Shown: positions 24,990 through 33,869, counted from the stretch's first letter. The stretch is DNA of 64,000 nucleotides from Actinocorallia aurantiaca (GCF_039533685.1 NZ_BAAATZ010000012.1:310001-374000), one strand, 5' to 3'. Program-made: numbers and translations. Notes: generated by a model not told the origin, from the sequence alone.

Positions 24990-25994
24990 TCAGGCGAAAA
25001 GAGCGGCGTAACGCCAGTCGAGCACCGGGCGGGAGGCTCCCTGACCGGTCACGGCCTCGACCTCGGAACGCAGGTGGGCCAGGCCGCCGCCGTCGGGAAG
25101 CGACTCCAGCCGTTCGACGGTCACCCGGCTGGTGACGGTGTCGCCCTCGTAGACCGGGCCGGTGTGGTCGCAGCCGTGCCAGCCGGCGACCGTGACCAGG
25201 CCCGGGAAGGCGCGGGTCGCCTGGGACAGCGCCAGGCCGATCGTGTGGCCGCCGTAGACCAGGCGGCCCTCGGGGCCCGTGGTCCGGGGGTCGTGGTGGA
25301 CCTCGGCGATGTTGAGGATCAGCCGGGCCAGTTCGGGGGCGCCGGAGACCGTGTCGCCGCCGACGACCTGAACCGTCCGCCCCTCGGCCAGGGCGTCGAA
25401 GCCCGGGCTGCGGTCGACGGCGCGGAAGGCGTCCAGCCGCCAGTCCCTGACGGCGTCGCGGAACTTCTCGGTGCCGGGCGCGGGGCCCACCGCGCTCAGG
25501 TCGGCGTCATGACCGGTCTGCGCCTCGGGGTCGCGCAGCGGCATCATCGCGCACCGCCAGAAGTCCAGGACCGGACGGTCCTCCTGGTCCACCGTGGTGA
25601 TCCGCAGCGCGGCCAGGCCCGTCGCGGCGCGCCCGGGACGGGGCCGGTTCTGGCGCAGCGCCACCACCTCGGTGGAGGTGTACAGCGTGTCGCCGAGGGC
25701 GGGGAAGCGCCGGAAGGCCAGCCCCCGGTAGAACAGGTTGGCCTTGACGTGGTGGGTCACCAGCGTGGACTGGCCGATGGACACGTCCCACACCAGCGCC
25801 GGGGAGGCGAGTTCGCTCCCGGTGACCTTCCGGGCGAGATGGGCGTCCAGGGCCAGCCGGAGCCGGTCGCCGACGATCGCCTGGTGCTGCGCGACGTGGC
25901 CGCTGCTCAACGTCAGCCCGGGAGCCGTGTCGAAGACCTGCCCCACCGAGAGCTCGTCGAAATACGGGCCTTCGGCCGCGGGGATCTCCGTCAT
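24990..25994 (-). CDS. MaoC family dehydratase (double hotdog)
   Basis: 334 residues with two hotdog domains, about 10-165 and 190-320. The pattern GHVAQHQAIVGDRLRLALD and YRGLAFRRFPALGDTLYTST in the first half resembles mesaconyl-CoA/2-enoyl-CoA hydratases; the second half has GRLVYGGHTIGLALSQATR. It probably hydrates an enoyl-CoA. The ATG at 25994 has a GGAAGAG purine run upstream. It is divergent from the SDR at 26200, which could oxidise the product. A decayed copy of its 3' end lies directly downstream. Confidence 0.8.
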   Translation of the reverse strand: MTEIPAAEGPYFDELSVGQVFDTAPGLTLSSGHVAQHQAIVGDRLRLALDAHLARKVTGSELASPALVWDVSIGQSTLVTHHVKANLFYRGLAFRRFPALGDTLYTSTEVVALRQNRPRPGRAATGLAALRITTVDQEDRPVLDFWRCAMMPLRDPEAQTGHDADLSAVGPAPGTEKFRDAVRDWRLDAFRAVDRSPGFDALAEGRTVQVVGGDTVSGAPELARLILNIAEVHHDPRTTGPEGRLVYGGHTIGLALSQATRAFPGLVTVAGWHGCDHTGPVYEGDTVTSRVTVERLESLPDGGGLAHLRSEVEAVTGQGASRPVLDWRYAALFA

Positions 25995-26199
25995 CTTCTC
26001 TTCCTTCGCCTCTGCGCACAGACGGTTCTGGATCATGCCATGAGGATTCCCCCGGCCCTCACACCGGATCCTCCCCCCGGCGGTCAGGACCGTAAAGGCC
26101 CGCTCCGTCCCGGTGACCGGTAGCGGAGCCCCCTCACCGCCCCGATCGGGCCTACTCTCTGCGCGCAGCCCCAGTCGTCGAGAGAGAAGAGCTGAAGCC

Positions 26200-26970
26200 G
26201 TGAACACGGTGGTGGACCTCAAGGGCCGTGCGGTGCTCGTCACCGGTGGCACCAAGGGCATCGGCGCGGTGATCGCGCGGACCTTCCTGCACGCGGGCGC
26301 CGACGTCATGGTGTGCGGGCGCAACGAGCCCGAGACCCTGCCGGAGGCCGACGGCCGGTCGGCGCGGTTCCTTTCCGCCGACATCCGGGACGCCGCCCAG
26401 GCCGCCGCGCTGGTGGAGCAGACCGCCGAGCTGTTCGGCAGGCTGGACGTGCTGGTCAACAACGCCGGCGGCTCCCCCGACGCCGACTCCGCGACGGTCT
26501 CCCCCCGCTTCGTGGAGCGCATCGTGGCCCTGAACCTGCTCGCCCCGTTCTACGTCGCCCAGCCCGCCAACAAGGTCATGCAGGCCGGGGAGGGCGGTTC
26601 GATCATCAACATCGGCAGCGTCTCGGGCATCGACCCCCAGCCCGGCACCGCCGCCTACAGCGCCGCCAAGGCCGGCCTGCTGATGTTCTCCAAGGCCCTG
26701 GCCCTGGAATGGGCCCCGAAGGTCCGCGTCAACCACATCACCACGGGCCTGGTCATGACCGAGGCCGCCGCCCACAACTACGGCGAGGACGGCGGCGCCT
26801 CCACCGCGGCCCTCGTCCCCATGCGGCGCATGGCCGACCCCCAGGACGTGGCGAACGCCTGCCTGTACCTGGCGAGCGACCTGTCCTCCTACGTGACCGG
26901 CGCCGACCTCGCCGTCCACGGCGGCGGCGAGGTCCCGGCCCGCTACCTGGTCAAGCAGCAGCAGGACTGA
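26200..26970 (+). CDS. Short-chain dehydrogenase/reductase
   Basis: 256 residues, classical SDR: TGGTKGIG cofactor motif at residues 14-21, NNAGG, the catalytic Ser in IGSVSG and YSAAK. Likely NAD(P)(H)-dependent oxidation of a hydroxyacyl-CoA or similar. I use the GTG at 26200 (VNTVVDLKGRAVLVTGG); a TACTCT -10 box at 26153 fits a short leader. The gene diverges from the MaoC gene, which suggests a shared pathway. Confidence 0.85.
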   Translation: MNTVVDLKGRAVLVTGGTKGIGAVIARTFLHAGADVMVCGRNEPETLPEADGRSARFLSADIRDAAQAAALVEQTAELFGRLDVLVNNAGGSPDADSATVSPRFVERIVALNLLAPFYVAQPANKVMQAGEGGSIINIGSVSGIDPQPGTAAYSAAKAGLLMFSKALALEWAPKVRVNHITTGLVMTEAAAHNYGEDGGASTAALVPMRRMADPQDVANACLYLASDLSSYVTGADLAVHGGGEVPARYLVKQQQD

Positions 26971-27075
26971 CCCGCCCCGCGCACTCGGCCTTCCCCGCGT
27001 TCGTCCCGCCCGCCCTCGACCCGGCCGGTCGGCGCGGGGAGGGCGCCGCTGAACGCGGCATCCGGCGGTGTGTCC

Positions 27076-27648
27076 ATGAAGGAACACGACGGTCTCGACA
27101 GCTCACCCTCGATCCACCACGGGACCGGCACCACCATCGAACCCGACCGGGCACAGATCCTGGACCACATGTGCAAAGCCGAGCACGGGCTCGATGCGAT
27201 GGAAGCGGTGCCCGACCTGTTCGACCCGGGCCAGTACATCCCGGGCGGCTCCTCACCGATCACCGACGGCACCTGGATCTGGCGCGTCGGCAGCCTGCAC
27301 CACGCCGGCATCCGGGCCCTCGCCCTTCCTGCCGTGTTCATCGAGGACACCCAGGCCGAACAGGTCGACGACCTGGTCGATCAGGTCGTCGGCCCGTGCT
27401 GCGTCGAGGTAGTCGTCGACGAACATTTGGGACAAGCCGTAGACCAGGGCCTGGGCGGCGATCCGGATCAGTTCGGGGTCGGCCTGCCGGAGTTCGCCGC
27501 GCCGCTGCCCGGCGATGATCATTTCGGTGGTGGCGTGGGTGAAGGCTCGGTGGCCCTCTTCCATCGCGGGTGTACGGACCGCGCTGAACACGGCCGTGCG
27601 CAGGAGGGCGAAGCGGTGCGGATGGGCCAGTGCGTAGTGCACGAATGA
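27076..27648 (+). CDS. Hypothetical protein running into an antisense TetR gene
   Basis: The first 90 or so residues look genuine: EVPDLFDPGQ-like MEAVPDLFDPGQYIPGGSS then ITDGTWIWRVGSLHH, a pattern near the C-terminus of small actinobacterial proteins of unknown function. After about 27370 the frame is only the antisense of the TetR gene. The natural stop seems to be lost, so the annotated end at 27648 is likely read-through of a junction. The ATG at 27076 has no strong ribosome site. Could be a truncated or decaying gene. Confidence 0.35.
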   Translation: MKEHDGLDSSPSIHHGTGTTIEPDRAQILDHMCKAEHGLDAMEAVPDLFDPGQYIPGGSSPITDGTWIWRVGSLHHAGIRALALPAVFIEDTQAEQVDDLVDQVVGPCCVEVVVDEHLGQAVDQGLGGDPDQFGVGLPEFAAPLPGDDHFGGGVGEGSVALFHRGCTDRAEHGRAQEGEAVRMGQCVVHE

Positions 27649-27930
27649 TGTGCCCAGGGCCCTGAACGGAACGGAGCCGGCCGAGCTCACCGCAGCCAGC
27701 TGGACTGCGGCGAAGTCCGCTGCGACGACCTCGGAGACCGCCGCGAGAAGTGCGGCGCGGTCGGCGAAGTGCCTGAAGGGCGCGGCAGGTGAGACGCCTG
27801 CCCTGCGGGCCACCTCGCGGACGGTCACGGCCTCGGCGCCGCCCTCGTCGAGCAGTTCGACGGCATGGGCGACCAGCGCCTGCGGCAAGGAGCCGTGGTG
27901 GTAGGGCCGTCCGGCCTCCCGGGTGTTCAT
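27253..27930 (-). CDS. TetR family transcriptional regulator
   Basis: 225 residues. The HTH is AVELLDEGGAEAVTVREVAR to VSPAAPFRHFADRAALL, followed by a TetR_C domain (LVYGLSQMFVDDYLD). The last 30 residues, Gly/Asp-rich, are the antisense of the convergent hypothetical gene and may not be native. I use the ATG at 27930 (MNTREAGRPYHHGS); ten codons upstream is another possible start. It diverges from the carotenoid oxygenase gene, and the shared region has overlapping palindromes, so it probably represses that operon and itself. Confidence 0.85.
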   Translation of the reverse strand: MNTREAGRPYHHGSLPQALVAHAVELLDEGGAEAVTVREVARRAGVSPAAPFRHFADRAALLAAVSEVVAADFAAVQLAAVSSAGSVPFRALGTSFVHYALAHPHRFALLRTAVFSAVRTPAMEEGHRAFTHATTEMIIAGQRRGELRQADPELIRIAAQALVYGLSQMFVDDYLDAARADDLIDQVVDLFGLGVLDEHGRKGEGPDAGVVQAADAPDPGAVGDR

Positions 27931-27972
27931 GCAGCCAGTCGTACCACACCTTGACAGCATGACCCGGGAACG

Positions 27973-28014
27973 ATGTAATCGGCGCTCACATCAATGTATT
28001 CAATGATTACATTG
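27973..28014. promoter_or_regulatory. Overlapping palindromes between tetR and the carotenoid oxygenase operon
   Basis: ATGTAATC (27973-27980) pairs with GATTACAT (28005-28012), and CAATGTA (27992-27998) pairs with TACATTG (28008-28014). The block is AT-rich in a very GC-rich setting. It reaches the GGAG ribosome site at 28014-28017 of the oxygenase gene. Likely operator of the divergent TetR. Confidence 0.55.
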
Positions 28015-28022
28015 GAGTCCTC

Positions 28023-29435
28023 ATGGACCTGAAGCGCGGGGGCTGGGCTCGGGAAGTCGACGCCGAACTCCGGCCGAGCCAGGGGAGCGTCCCCAGCGGC
28101 CTGGTCGGAACCCTCTACCGCAATGGCGCGGGCAACCATCTTTCCGACTACATCATCGACGGCGACGGGCTGGTCAGCGCCGTGACCTTCGAGCCGGGCG
28201 GCACGGTGCGAGTTCGCAGCCGCTACGTCCGCACGCCCTCCTACCAGGCGTCGCTCACCGCCCGCGGCGCAGACGGGCCGCCTCTGCGGCTGGGCGGAGC
28301 CAACGCGGTGGGCGGCCGGCTGCGCAACCTGCTCAAGCCGCCCGCCGCCCAGGCCAACACGTCGGTGACGATGATCGACGGCAGGCTGCTGGCGCTCTGG
28401 GAGGCCGACCTGCCCTGGGAGCTGGACCCCGACACGCTCAAGACCCTCGGCCGCTGTGACCTCGATGGGGTGCTGGACAGGTCGGGACCGCTCGGGAGCC
28501 CGCTGGGCAGCCCCTACTCGGCCCACCCGTGCCGGGACCCCGCCACCGCCGAGCTGTGGAACTTCGGCTGTGTGTACGGCCCGCGCCCCCGGCTGGAGAT
28601 CTACCGCAGCGGACACGGCGGGCGGACCGAACACCTGCGTTCGATCCGGCTGCCCCGCCGCTACATGGTCCATGACTTCGCGATGACCGCCACCCACCTG
28701 GTGTTCTGCCTCGGCCCCGTCATCCTCGATCTGGCCGCCATGCTGTCCGGCCGCCTCCCGACCTTCGAGGCGATGCGCTGGCATCGCGACGAGCCCACCC
28801 GCATCCTGCTCGTGCCGCGGACCGGAGGGCCGTTCCGCGTCGTCGAAACCGACCCATGGTTCCAATGGCACTTCGCCGGCGCCTACGACGACGGTTCCGA
28901 CATCGTCTTCGACCTGGTCCGCTTCCGGTCCTGGACCGTCATGCACGAGGCCATCTCCAGCATCGGCCACCTCACCGACCCGGCCTGCCTCCCCGTCGGC
29001 CGGCTGTGGCGCCACCGGGTCGGCGCGTCCGGCAAGGTCGAAGCCCACCAGGTCCATTCCCTTCCGCTCGAATGGCCCACCATCGACCCGCGCCGAGCCA
29101 CCACCGCCCACCGCAACGTCTACGGCGCCGCCGCCGGCGACGTCACGGCGGGAGTCGCGTTCACGACGGTCGCGCGCTATGACACCGAGACCGGCGAGGC
29201 CGACACCCACGACTACGGCCCCGGCCACCTGGTCGGCGAACCCCTCTTCGTCCGACGCGACCCCGACGTGCTCGACGACGACCAGGGCTGGCTCCTGGCC
29301 TGCGAAAGTCACATCGCCTCCGGGAGGACCAACATCGCCGTCTTCGACGCCCGATCCGTCGCGGACGGGCCCGTCTGCACCCTTCCCGTGCCGGAAAGCC
29401 TCGGCTACACCTTCCACGGGCAGTGGGTCGCATGA
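28023..29435 (+). CDS. Carotenoid oxygenase family protein
   Basis: 470 residues. The four Fe(II)-ligand histidines of the seven-bladed propeller are His168 (YSAHPC), His217 (MVHDFAMT), His283 (QWHFAGAYDDG) and His465 (FHGQWVA). RNGAGNHLSDYIIDGDG near residues 33-49 replaces the usual RNGPNP...HWFDGDG. Such enzymes cleave carotenoid or stilbene-type double bonds with oxygen. It is coupled by ATGA to an epoxide-hydrolase-like gene. A TetR diverges upstream. No carotenoid biosynthesis genes are in the window, so the substrate may be an outside compound. Confidence 0.88.
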   Translation: MDLKRGGWAREVDAELRPSQGSVPSGLVGTLYRNGAGNHLSDYIIDGDGLVSAVTFEPGGTVRVRSRYVRTPSYQASLTARGADGPPLRLGGANAVGGRLRNLLKPPAAQANTSVTMIDGRLLALWEADLPWELDPDTLKTLGRCDLDGVLDRSGPLGSPLGSPYSAHPCRDPATAELWNFGCVYGPRPRLEIYRSGHGGRTEHLRSIRLPRRYMVHDFAMTATHLVFCLGPVILDLAAMLSGRLPTFEAMRWHRDEPTRILLVPRTGGPFRVVETDPWFQWHFAGAYDDGSDIVFDLVRFRSWTVMHEAISSIGHLTDPACLPVGRLWRHRVGASGKVEAHQVHSLPLEWPTIDPRRATTAHRNVYGAAAGDVTAGVAFTTVARYDTETGEADTHDYGPGHLVGEPLFVRRDPDVLDDDQGWLLACESHIASGRTNIAVFDARSVADGPVCTLPVPESLGYTFHGQWVA

Positions 29436-30286
29436 CCGGCGCGCAGCGGATCACCTCCTTCGCGCGCGACGGCTGGATCTTCGACGTCACCGACCAGGGA
29501 CCGCTCGACGGGGACGTCGTCGTGCTGCTGCACGGCTTCCCCCAGACGGCGAAGTCCTGGGAGCTGCTCGCACCGCTGCTCCACGCCTCGGGGTATCGCA
29601 CGCTGGCTCCCGACCAGCGCGGATACTCACCTCGCGCCAGGCCGCGCGGCCGGTTCGCCTACCGGCTGTCCGAACTCGCCGACGACGCTCTCGCCCTCAT
29701 CGCAGCCGTCGGCGCAGGCCGAGTGCATGTTGTCGGGCATGACTGGGGGGCGTCGGTCGCCTGGACGCTCGGGGCCACCCGGCCCGACGTCGTGGCCACG
29801 GTGACCGCGCTGTCGGTCCCGCACCCGGCCGCCTTCATCCGGTCCCTGTTCACCAGCCGGCAGCTCCTCATGTCCTGGTACATGTTCTTCTTCCAGGTCC
29901 CCTGGATTCCCGAACTGGTCATACGCCAGATCTCCAAAGGCGGCCGGACGAGCCTCGTGGCCGGGCGGATGACAGCCGGCCAGAGCGAGGCCAACGCCCG
30001 CAGAGACGCCGACTTCCTAGCGAACTCCGGTGCGCTCGCACCGGCCCTCAACTGGTACCGGGGCATGCCCTTCAACTCCCCGAAACGGCTGGCCCGCGTC
30101 ACGGTCCCGACCCTGTTCATCAACAGCGACGGCGACCCCGCGCTGAGCGTCAAGGGCGCCGAGCTCACCGGCAGGTACGTGACCGGCTCGTACACCTTCC
30201 GCACCCTGAAGGGCGTCGGGCACTGGATCCCGGAGCAAGCCGCCCGGGAGGTGGCCGAACTCCTGCTCGTCCACCTCGCCCGCTAG
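29432..30286 (+). CDS. Alpha/beta hydrolase, epoxide hydrolase-like
   Basis: 284 residues. LLHGFPQTAKSW is the oxyanion HGxP motif, VGHDWGASVAW carries the Asp nucleophile, INSDGDPAL the acid and GVGHW the His. This is the soluble epoxide hydrolase/haloalkane dehalogenase group. The ATG overlaps the TGA of the carotenoid oxygenase gene, so both products probably act on one pathway, for example on an apocarotenal or its epoxide. Confidence 0.87.
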   Translation: MTGAQRITSFARDGWIFDVTDQGPLDGDVVVLLHGFPQTAKSWELLAPLLHASGYRTLAPDQRGYSPRARPRGRFAYRLSELADDALALIAAVGAGRVHVVGHDWGASVAWTLGATRPDVVATVTALSVPHPAAFIRSLFTSRQLLMSWYMFFFQVPWIPELVIRQISKGGRTSLVAGRMTAGQSEANARRDADFLANSGALAPALNWYRGMPFNSPKRLARVTVPTLFINSDGDPALSVKGAELTGRYVTGSYTFRTLKGVGHWIPEQAAREVAELLLVHLAR

Positions 30287-30462
30287 AGCGCGAATCGCCT
30301 TTCGGGGGTTGAGAGATCGCTGTTTCCCGTCCAGAGGGACAGTGCCGAGCATCTGAGTGTCGGGTGGTCTTTTCAAGGCGTGATGTGGGTTGTGTCGCCT
30401 GACCATCAGATAGACAAGCCTGTTCAAAAGAGCGGGCTTTGCAACGGACCGAGGAGATTCCA

Positions 30463-31611
30463 GTGGCTATTTCGTTGATCACTCGCAAGGTCGGAGCGGC
30501 CGTGGCCGTGGCGGTCGCGGTCGCGGTCGCCGGGCCGGTTCAAGGTGCGTCGGCCCGGACCGCCGACCAGGTGATGCAGGACGGGCTCAATACGGCGGTC
30601 GCTGCCGGGTATCCGGGTGCTACGGCGCTGCTCCGCAAGGACGGAGTGAGCCGGTACCTGACGGCGGGTGTCGGGGACCGGACCGCCCGGACGCCGATGG
30701 ACCCGAAGGCGCAAGTGCGGATCGGGAGCAACACCAAGCCGTTCATCGGCGCAGTCGTGCTGATGTTGGCCGATCAGGGCCGGCTGTCGCTCGATGACAC
30801 CGTGGACCGGTGGCTGCCGGGCGTGGTGGCCGGGAACGGCAACGACGGCAAGAAGGTCAAGATCCGCCAGTTGCTGAACCACACCTCAGGCGTGCCCGAC
30901 TACCTCAACGAGGTCTACGCCGACGCGTTCGACAACCCGAACAAGCCGTTCCCGGCCGCGCAGTTGGTGCAGGTGGCCATGCGGCAGGCGCCGCTGTTCC
31001 CGCCTGGCACGAATGTCTCCTACAGCAACACCAACTTCATCCTGCTCGGGATGATCATCCAGTCGGTGACGGGCAACGGACCGGCCACCGAGGTGACGAC
31101 CCGCCTCGTCGACCGGCTGGGCCTCACCGGCACGAGTTACCCCACATCCGATCCGAAGCTGTACGGCAACCATGTCCGCGGCTACGCCGTTCCCGCCTAC
31201 TACTGGGGCGAGCGCCCCTACGTCGACGTCACCACCCTGAACGTCCAGTTCTCCGGTGCGGCCGGCGCGATGGTGTCCAACCTGGACGACCTGGCGGCCC
31301 TCCACCGAGCGCTGCTCGACGGCACCCTCCTCTCCCCCGCGATGGTGGAGCAGGTCAAGACCCTCGTCCCCTACCCCGGCCAGTCCAACCTCTCCTTCGG
31401 GCTCGCCCACGAGGTGATGAACGGCCCGGGCGCCTGCGGCAAGATCTGGTCGAAGGGCGGCGCCATCTACGGCTATTACACCGCCGTCCTCACCCGTGAG
31501 GACGGCACTCAGGTCGCCGTCGCCACCAACCAGTTCAACATGGTCGCCGCCAACCCGGCTGGAGTGACCAGACTGACCAATGCCGCCATCGAAGCCGTCT
31601 GCGCCCTCTGA
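30463..31611 (+). CDS. Secreted serine hydrolase, beta-lactamase/DD-peptidase fold
   Basis: 382 residues. The GTG at 30463 follows GAGGAG by 7 nt. The signal peptide has an Ala-Val repeat run coded by a GTCGCG-type repeat, ending GASA. Class C/DD-carboxypeptidase motifs: SNTK (SxxK), YSNTN (YxN) and a KGG-type SKGGAIYG. Likely an extracytoplasmic carboxypeptidase or esterase. It stands alone. The hexanucleotide repeat could vary in length without frameshift and would alter only the signal peptide core. Confidence 0.87.
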   Translation: MAISLITRKVGAAVAVAVAVAVAGPVQGASARTADQVMQDGLNTAVAAGYPGATALLRKDGVSRYLTAGVGDRTARTPMDPKAQVRIGSNTKPFIGAVVLMLADQGRLSLDDTVDRWLPGVVAGNGNDGKKVKIRQLLNHTSGVPDYLNEVYADAFDNPNKPFPAAQLVQVAMRQAPLFPPGTNVSYSNTNFILLGMIIQSVTGNGPATEVTTRLVDRLGLTGTSYPTSDPKLYGNHVRGYAVPAYYWGERPYVDVTTLNVQFSGAAGAMVSNLDDLAALHRALLDGTLLSPAMVEQVKTLVPYPGQSNLSFGLAHEVMNGPGACGKIWSKGGAIYGYYTAVLTREDGTQVAVATNQFNMVAANPAGVTRLTNAAIEAVCAL

Positions 31612-31999
31612 CCGGTCTTCCCCACATACCCCGTCAAAGGACGACCTCAGAAGATGTGGTCCCGCCTGATCATGAGTGCCGCCGCGACCGGTGACGTCCG
31701 GAACCACCCGACCGACCCAGGCATCCCGATCAGCAGGTTCGTCGTCTTCGGCGAGGTGGGCAGCGACACGGTCGGAACAGGGAGTGCGGCAGGCCCGCAC
31801 ATGGCAGGGATCCGCAGCGCCAGGGCGCGGCTGCCAGGGCTGATGTCGTCGACCAGGTCGGCGACGGCGGGCAGGAGGTCGGGCACGGCCGAATGCCAAC
31901 GGGACACCGGCTCAGCCGCGATCCGCCGACGTCTGCCCGCTCCCCTGACTCCGCCTCTCGCCCCGACCGAAGTCGGGACGAGGGGACGGTGGACCCGGC
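31612..31999. other. Intergenic region without a supported gene
   Basis: About 390 nt between the serine hydrolase and the CoA-transferase genes. Open frames on both strands (for example 31647-31907 on the minus strand, 86 codons) lack ribosome sites and a family I recognise. The base composition is somewhat less GC-rich than the neighbours. It may hold a decayed gene. No terminator hairpin was found with confidence. Confidence 0.4.
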
Positions 32000-33202
32000 T
32001 CAGATGACCCCGTCGGCCCTCAGCTTCTCCAGCTCCTCAGCGGTGAGGCCGAGGAGTCCGGTGTAGATCTCGGTGTTGTTGGCGCCCAGCTCCGGACCGA
32101 CCGAGCGGACTTCGCCCGGGGTGCCGGAGAGTTTGGGGAAGACGTTCTGCATGGGGAATTCGCCGAATTCGGGGTGGGCGAGTTTGATGATGGCCTCGCG
32201 TGCTTTGAAGTGGGGGTCGGCGAGCATGTCCTTGGCCCGGTAGGTCAACCCCGCCGGGATGCCGTTGGCGTGCATCTTGTCCAGCACTTCGTCGCTGGTC
32301 AGCGTGGCGGTCCACGCTGCGATGAGCTCGTCGAGTTCCTCGGCGTTGGCGCCGCGCGCCCCGTGGGTGGAATACCGCTGGTCGTCGGCGAGTTCGGGGC
32401 GCCCCATGACCTCGGCCAGGCGGCTGAAGACGGTGTCCTGGTTGGCCGCGATCAGCACCGGCCCGTCCGAGGTGGGGTAGACGTTGGAGGGGGCGACGTT
32501 GGGCAGCACCGAGCCGGTGCGCTCGCGCTGGTATCCGGCCAGCTCCCACTCGGGGATGAGCGACTCCATGAGCGCGAAGACGGCCTCGTACAGGGCGGAG
32601 TCGACGACCTGGCCCTTGCCGGTGCGGGCGCGGGCGTGCAGGGCCACGAGGGTGCCCAGCGCGGCGAAGGTCCCGGCGAGTTCGTCGCCCAGGGAGATCC
32701 CGGCGCGCGCCGGGGCGCTGTTCGGGTCGCCGGTGACGTAGCGGATGCCGCCCATGGCCTCGCCGATGGAGCCGAATCCGGCGCGGGGGGAGTAGGGGCC
32801 GTTCTGGCCGTAGCCGGTGACCCGGGTGATGATCAGCCCCGGGTTGAGCTCCCACAGGGTCTCGGGCGACAGGCCCCAGCGCTCCAGGGTGCCGGGCCGG
32901 AAGTTCTCCACCAGCACGTCGGCCTCGGCGATGATGCGCCGGGCGAGGTCCTGGCCTGCTGCTTCGCGCAGGTTGAGGGTGACGGATTTCTTGTTGCGGG
33001 CCAGGATGGGCCACCACAGGGATTGGCCGTGGGGTTTCTCGCGTCCCCACTGGCGCATGGGGTCGCCGGTGACGGGGGGTTCGATCTTGATGACCTCGGC
33101 GCCGAAGTCGCCGAGGAGCTGGCCGCAGAACGGGCCGGCCAGCAGCTGGCCCATCTCGACGACCCGCAGGTCGTCGAGGGCGCGGGGAGACGGCTCTGTC
33201 AC
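32000..33202 (-). CDS. CaiB/BaiF (family III) CoA-transferase
   Basis: 400 residues. Family III marks: LRVVEMGQLLAGPFCGQLLGDFGAEVIKIEPP at the start region with a Gly-rich turn, NKKSVTLNLR, and the catalytic Asp probably in the SLGDELAGT segment. It transfers CoA between carboxylic acids. GTG at 33202 overlaps the TGA of the GntR gene, with AAGGAGG upstream. Together with the divergent lyase it suggests breakdown of a branched dicarboxylic acid: activation by CoA transfer, then retro-aldol cleavage. Confidence 0.9.
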   Translation of the reverse strand: MTEPSPRALDDLRVVEMGQLLAGPFCGQLLGDFGAEVIKIEPPVTGDPMRQWGREKPHGQSLWWPILARNKKSVTLNLREAAGQDLARRIIAEADVLVENFRPGTLERWGLSPETLWELNPGLIITRVTGYGQNGPYSPRAGFGSIGEAMGGIRYVTGDPNSAPARAGISLGDELAGTFAALGTLVALHARARTGKGQVVDSALYEAVFALMESLIPEWELAGYQRERTGSVLPNVAPSNVYPTSDGPVLIAANQDTVFSRLAEVMGRPELADDQRYSTHGARGANAEELDELIAAWTATLTSDEVLDKMHANGIPAGLTYRAKDMLADPHFKAREAIIKLAHPEFGEFPMQNVFPKLSGTPGEVRSVGPELGANNTEIYTGLLGLTAEELEKLRADGVI

Positions 33203-33840
33203 TGGTCCTCCTTGAGGTTGGCTGCGGCGGCGCGCAGGTGGGAGCGCATCACCGAGGCGGCCCATTCGGGGTCGCGGGCGGTGATCGCGTCGACGAGCTC
33301 GCGGTGGTGGCCCATGCTCCGCGCCATCGTCTCGGCGTCGTACCGGTGGAAGGTGCCGAGGATGAGGGGGGCGTGCATCACGGACGTGAGCATGCCCGGG
33401 AGCCTGCTGTTGCCGGAGGCGTCGATGAGGGCCTCGTGGAAGTGCGAGTTGAGCCGGGCGAGCAGGGCGACCTCCCCCTCGACGGCGGCCCCCTCCATGG
33501 CCGAGCACAGGTCGCGCAGTTCGGCCAGGACGGGCTCCTCCAGGCCGATCCTCGCCGCGCGGGCCACCGCGTACGGCTCCAGGAGCGTGCGCAGCTCGAA
33601 GATCTCCTCCAGGTCGCGGGCCGACCACAGCACCACCCGGGCGCCCCGGTGCGGCAGCACCTCGACGAGGCCGTCGGCGCCCAGGCGCTGGATCGCCTCC
33701 CGGACGGGGGTGCGCGAGAGCCCGAGCGTCTCGGCCAGCTCGGCCTCCCCCAGCCGGGTGCCGGGCGCGGCCTCCCCGGAGAGGATCATCCGCCGCACCG
33801 CCTCGTAGGCGGTGTCGGCGGCGCGTCGGCCCGTGGACAT
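33199..33840 (-). CDS. GntR family regulator with FCD domain
   Basis: 213 residues: winged HTH (GTRLGEAELAETLGLSRTPV, then REAIQRLGADGLV) and an all-helical FCD ligand domain with metal-type residues (FHEALI, HHRELVDAI). It is co-transcribed with the CoA-transferase and diverges from the lyase. Two copies of TTGCATACAA lie between, the typical FCD-type operator form, so it likely represses both sides until a pathway acid is present. Confidence 0.9.
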   Translation of the reverse strand: MSTGRRAADTAYEAVRRMILSGEAAPGTRLGEAELAETLGLSRTPVREAIQRLGADGLVEVLPHRGARVVLWSARDLEEIFELRTLLEPYAVARAARIGLEEPVLAELRDLCSAMEGAAVEGEVALLARLNSHFHEALIDASGNSRLPGMLTSVMHAPLILGTFHRYDAETMARSMGHHRELVDAITARDPEWAASVMRSHLRAAAANLKEDQ

Positions 33841-33857
33841 CGACCCTCCCCGCCTTC

Positions 33858-33869
33858 ATTGCATACAAT
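33858..33869. promoter_or_regulatory. GntR operator, site 1
   Basis: ATTGCATACAAT, imperfectly palindromic, 18-29 nt upstream of the gntR start codon. Same core as site 2. Confidence 0.6.

Noticed and set aside
24950..24990. A tRNA-like GGATCGAACCC, as in a T-arm read on the minus strand
   Set aside because: No acceptor stem, D-arm or anticodon stem can be drawn around it; it lies at the edge of the MaoC relic.
30495..30540. GTCGCG-type repeat as a phase-variation tract
   Set aside because: The unit is six bases and in frame, so length change would not switch the gene off; it only codes the hydrophobic core of the signal peptide.
31654..32007. Plus-strand frame of 117 codons and the minus-strand frame at 31647-31907
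   Set aside because: Neither has a ribosome site, a -10 box near its start or a recognisable domain; kept only as an unassigned intergenic region.
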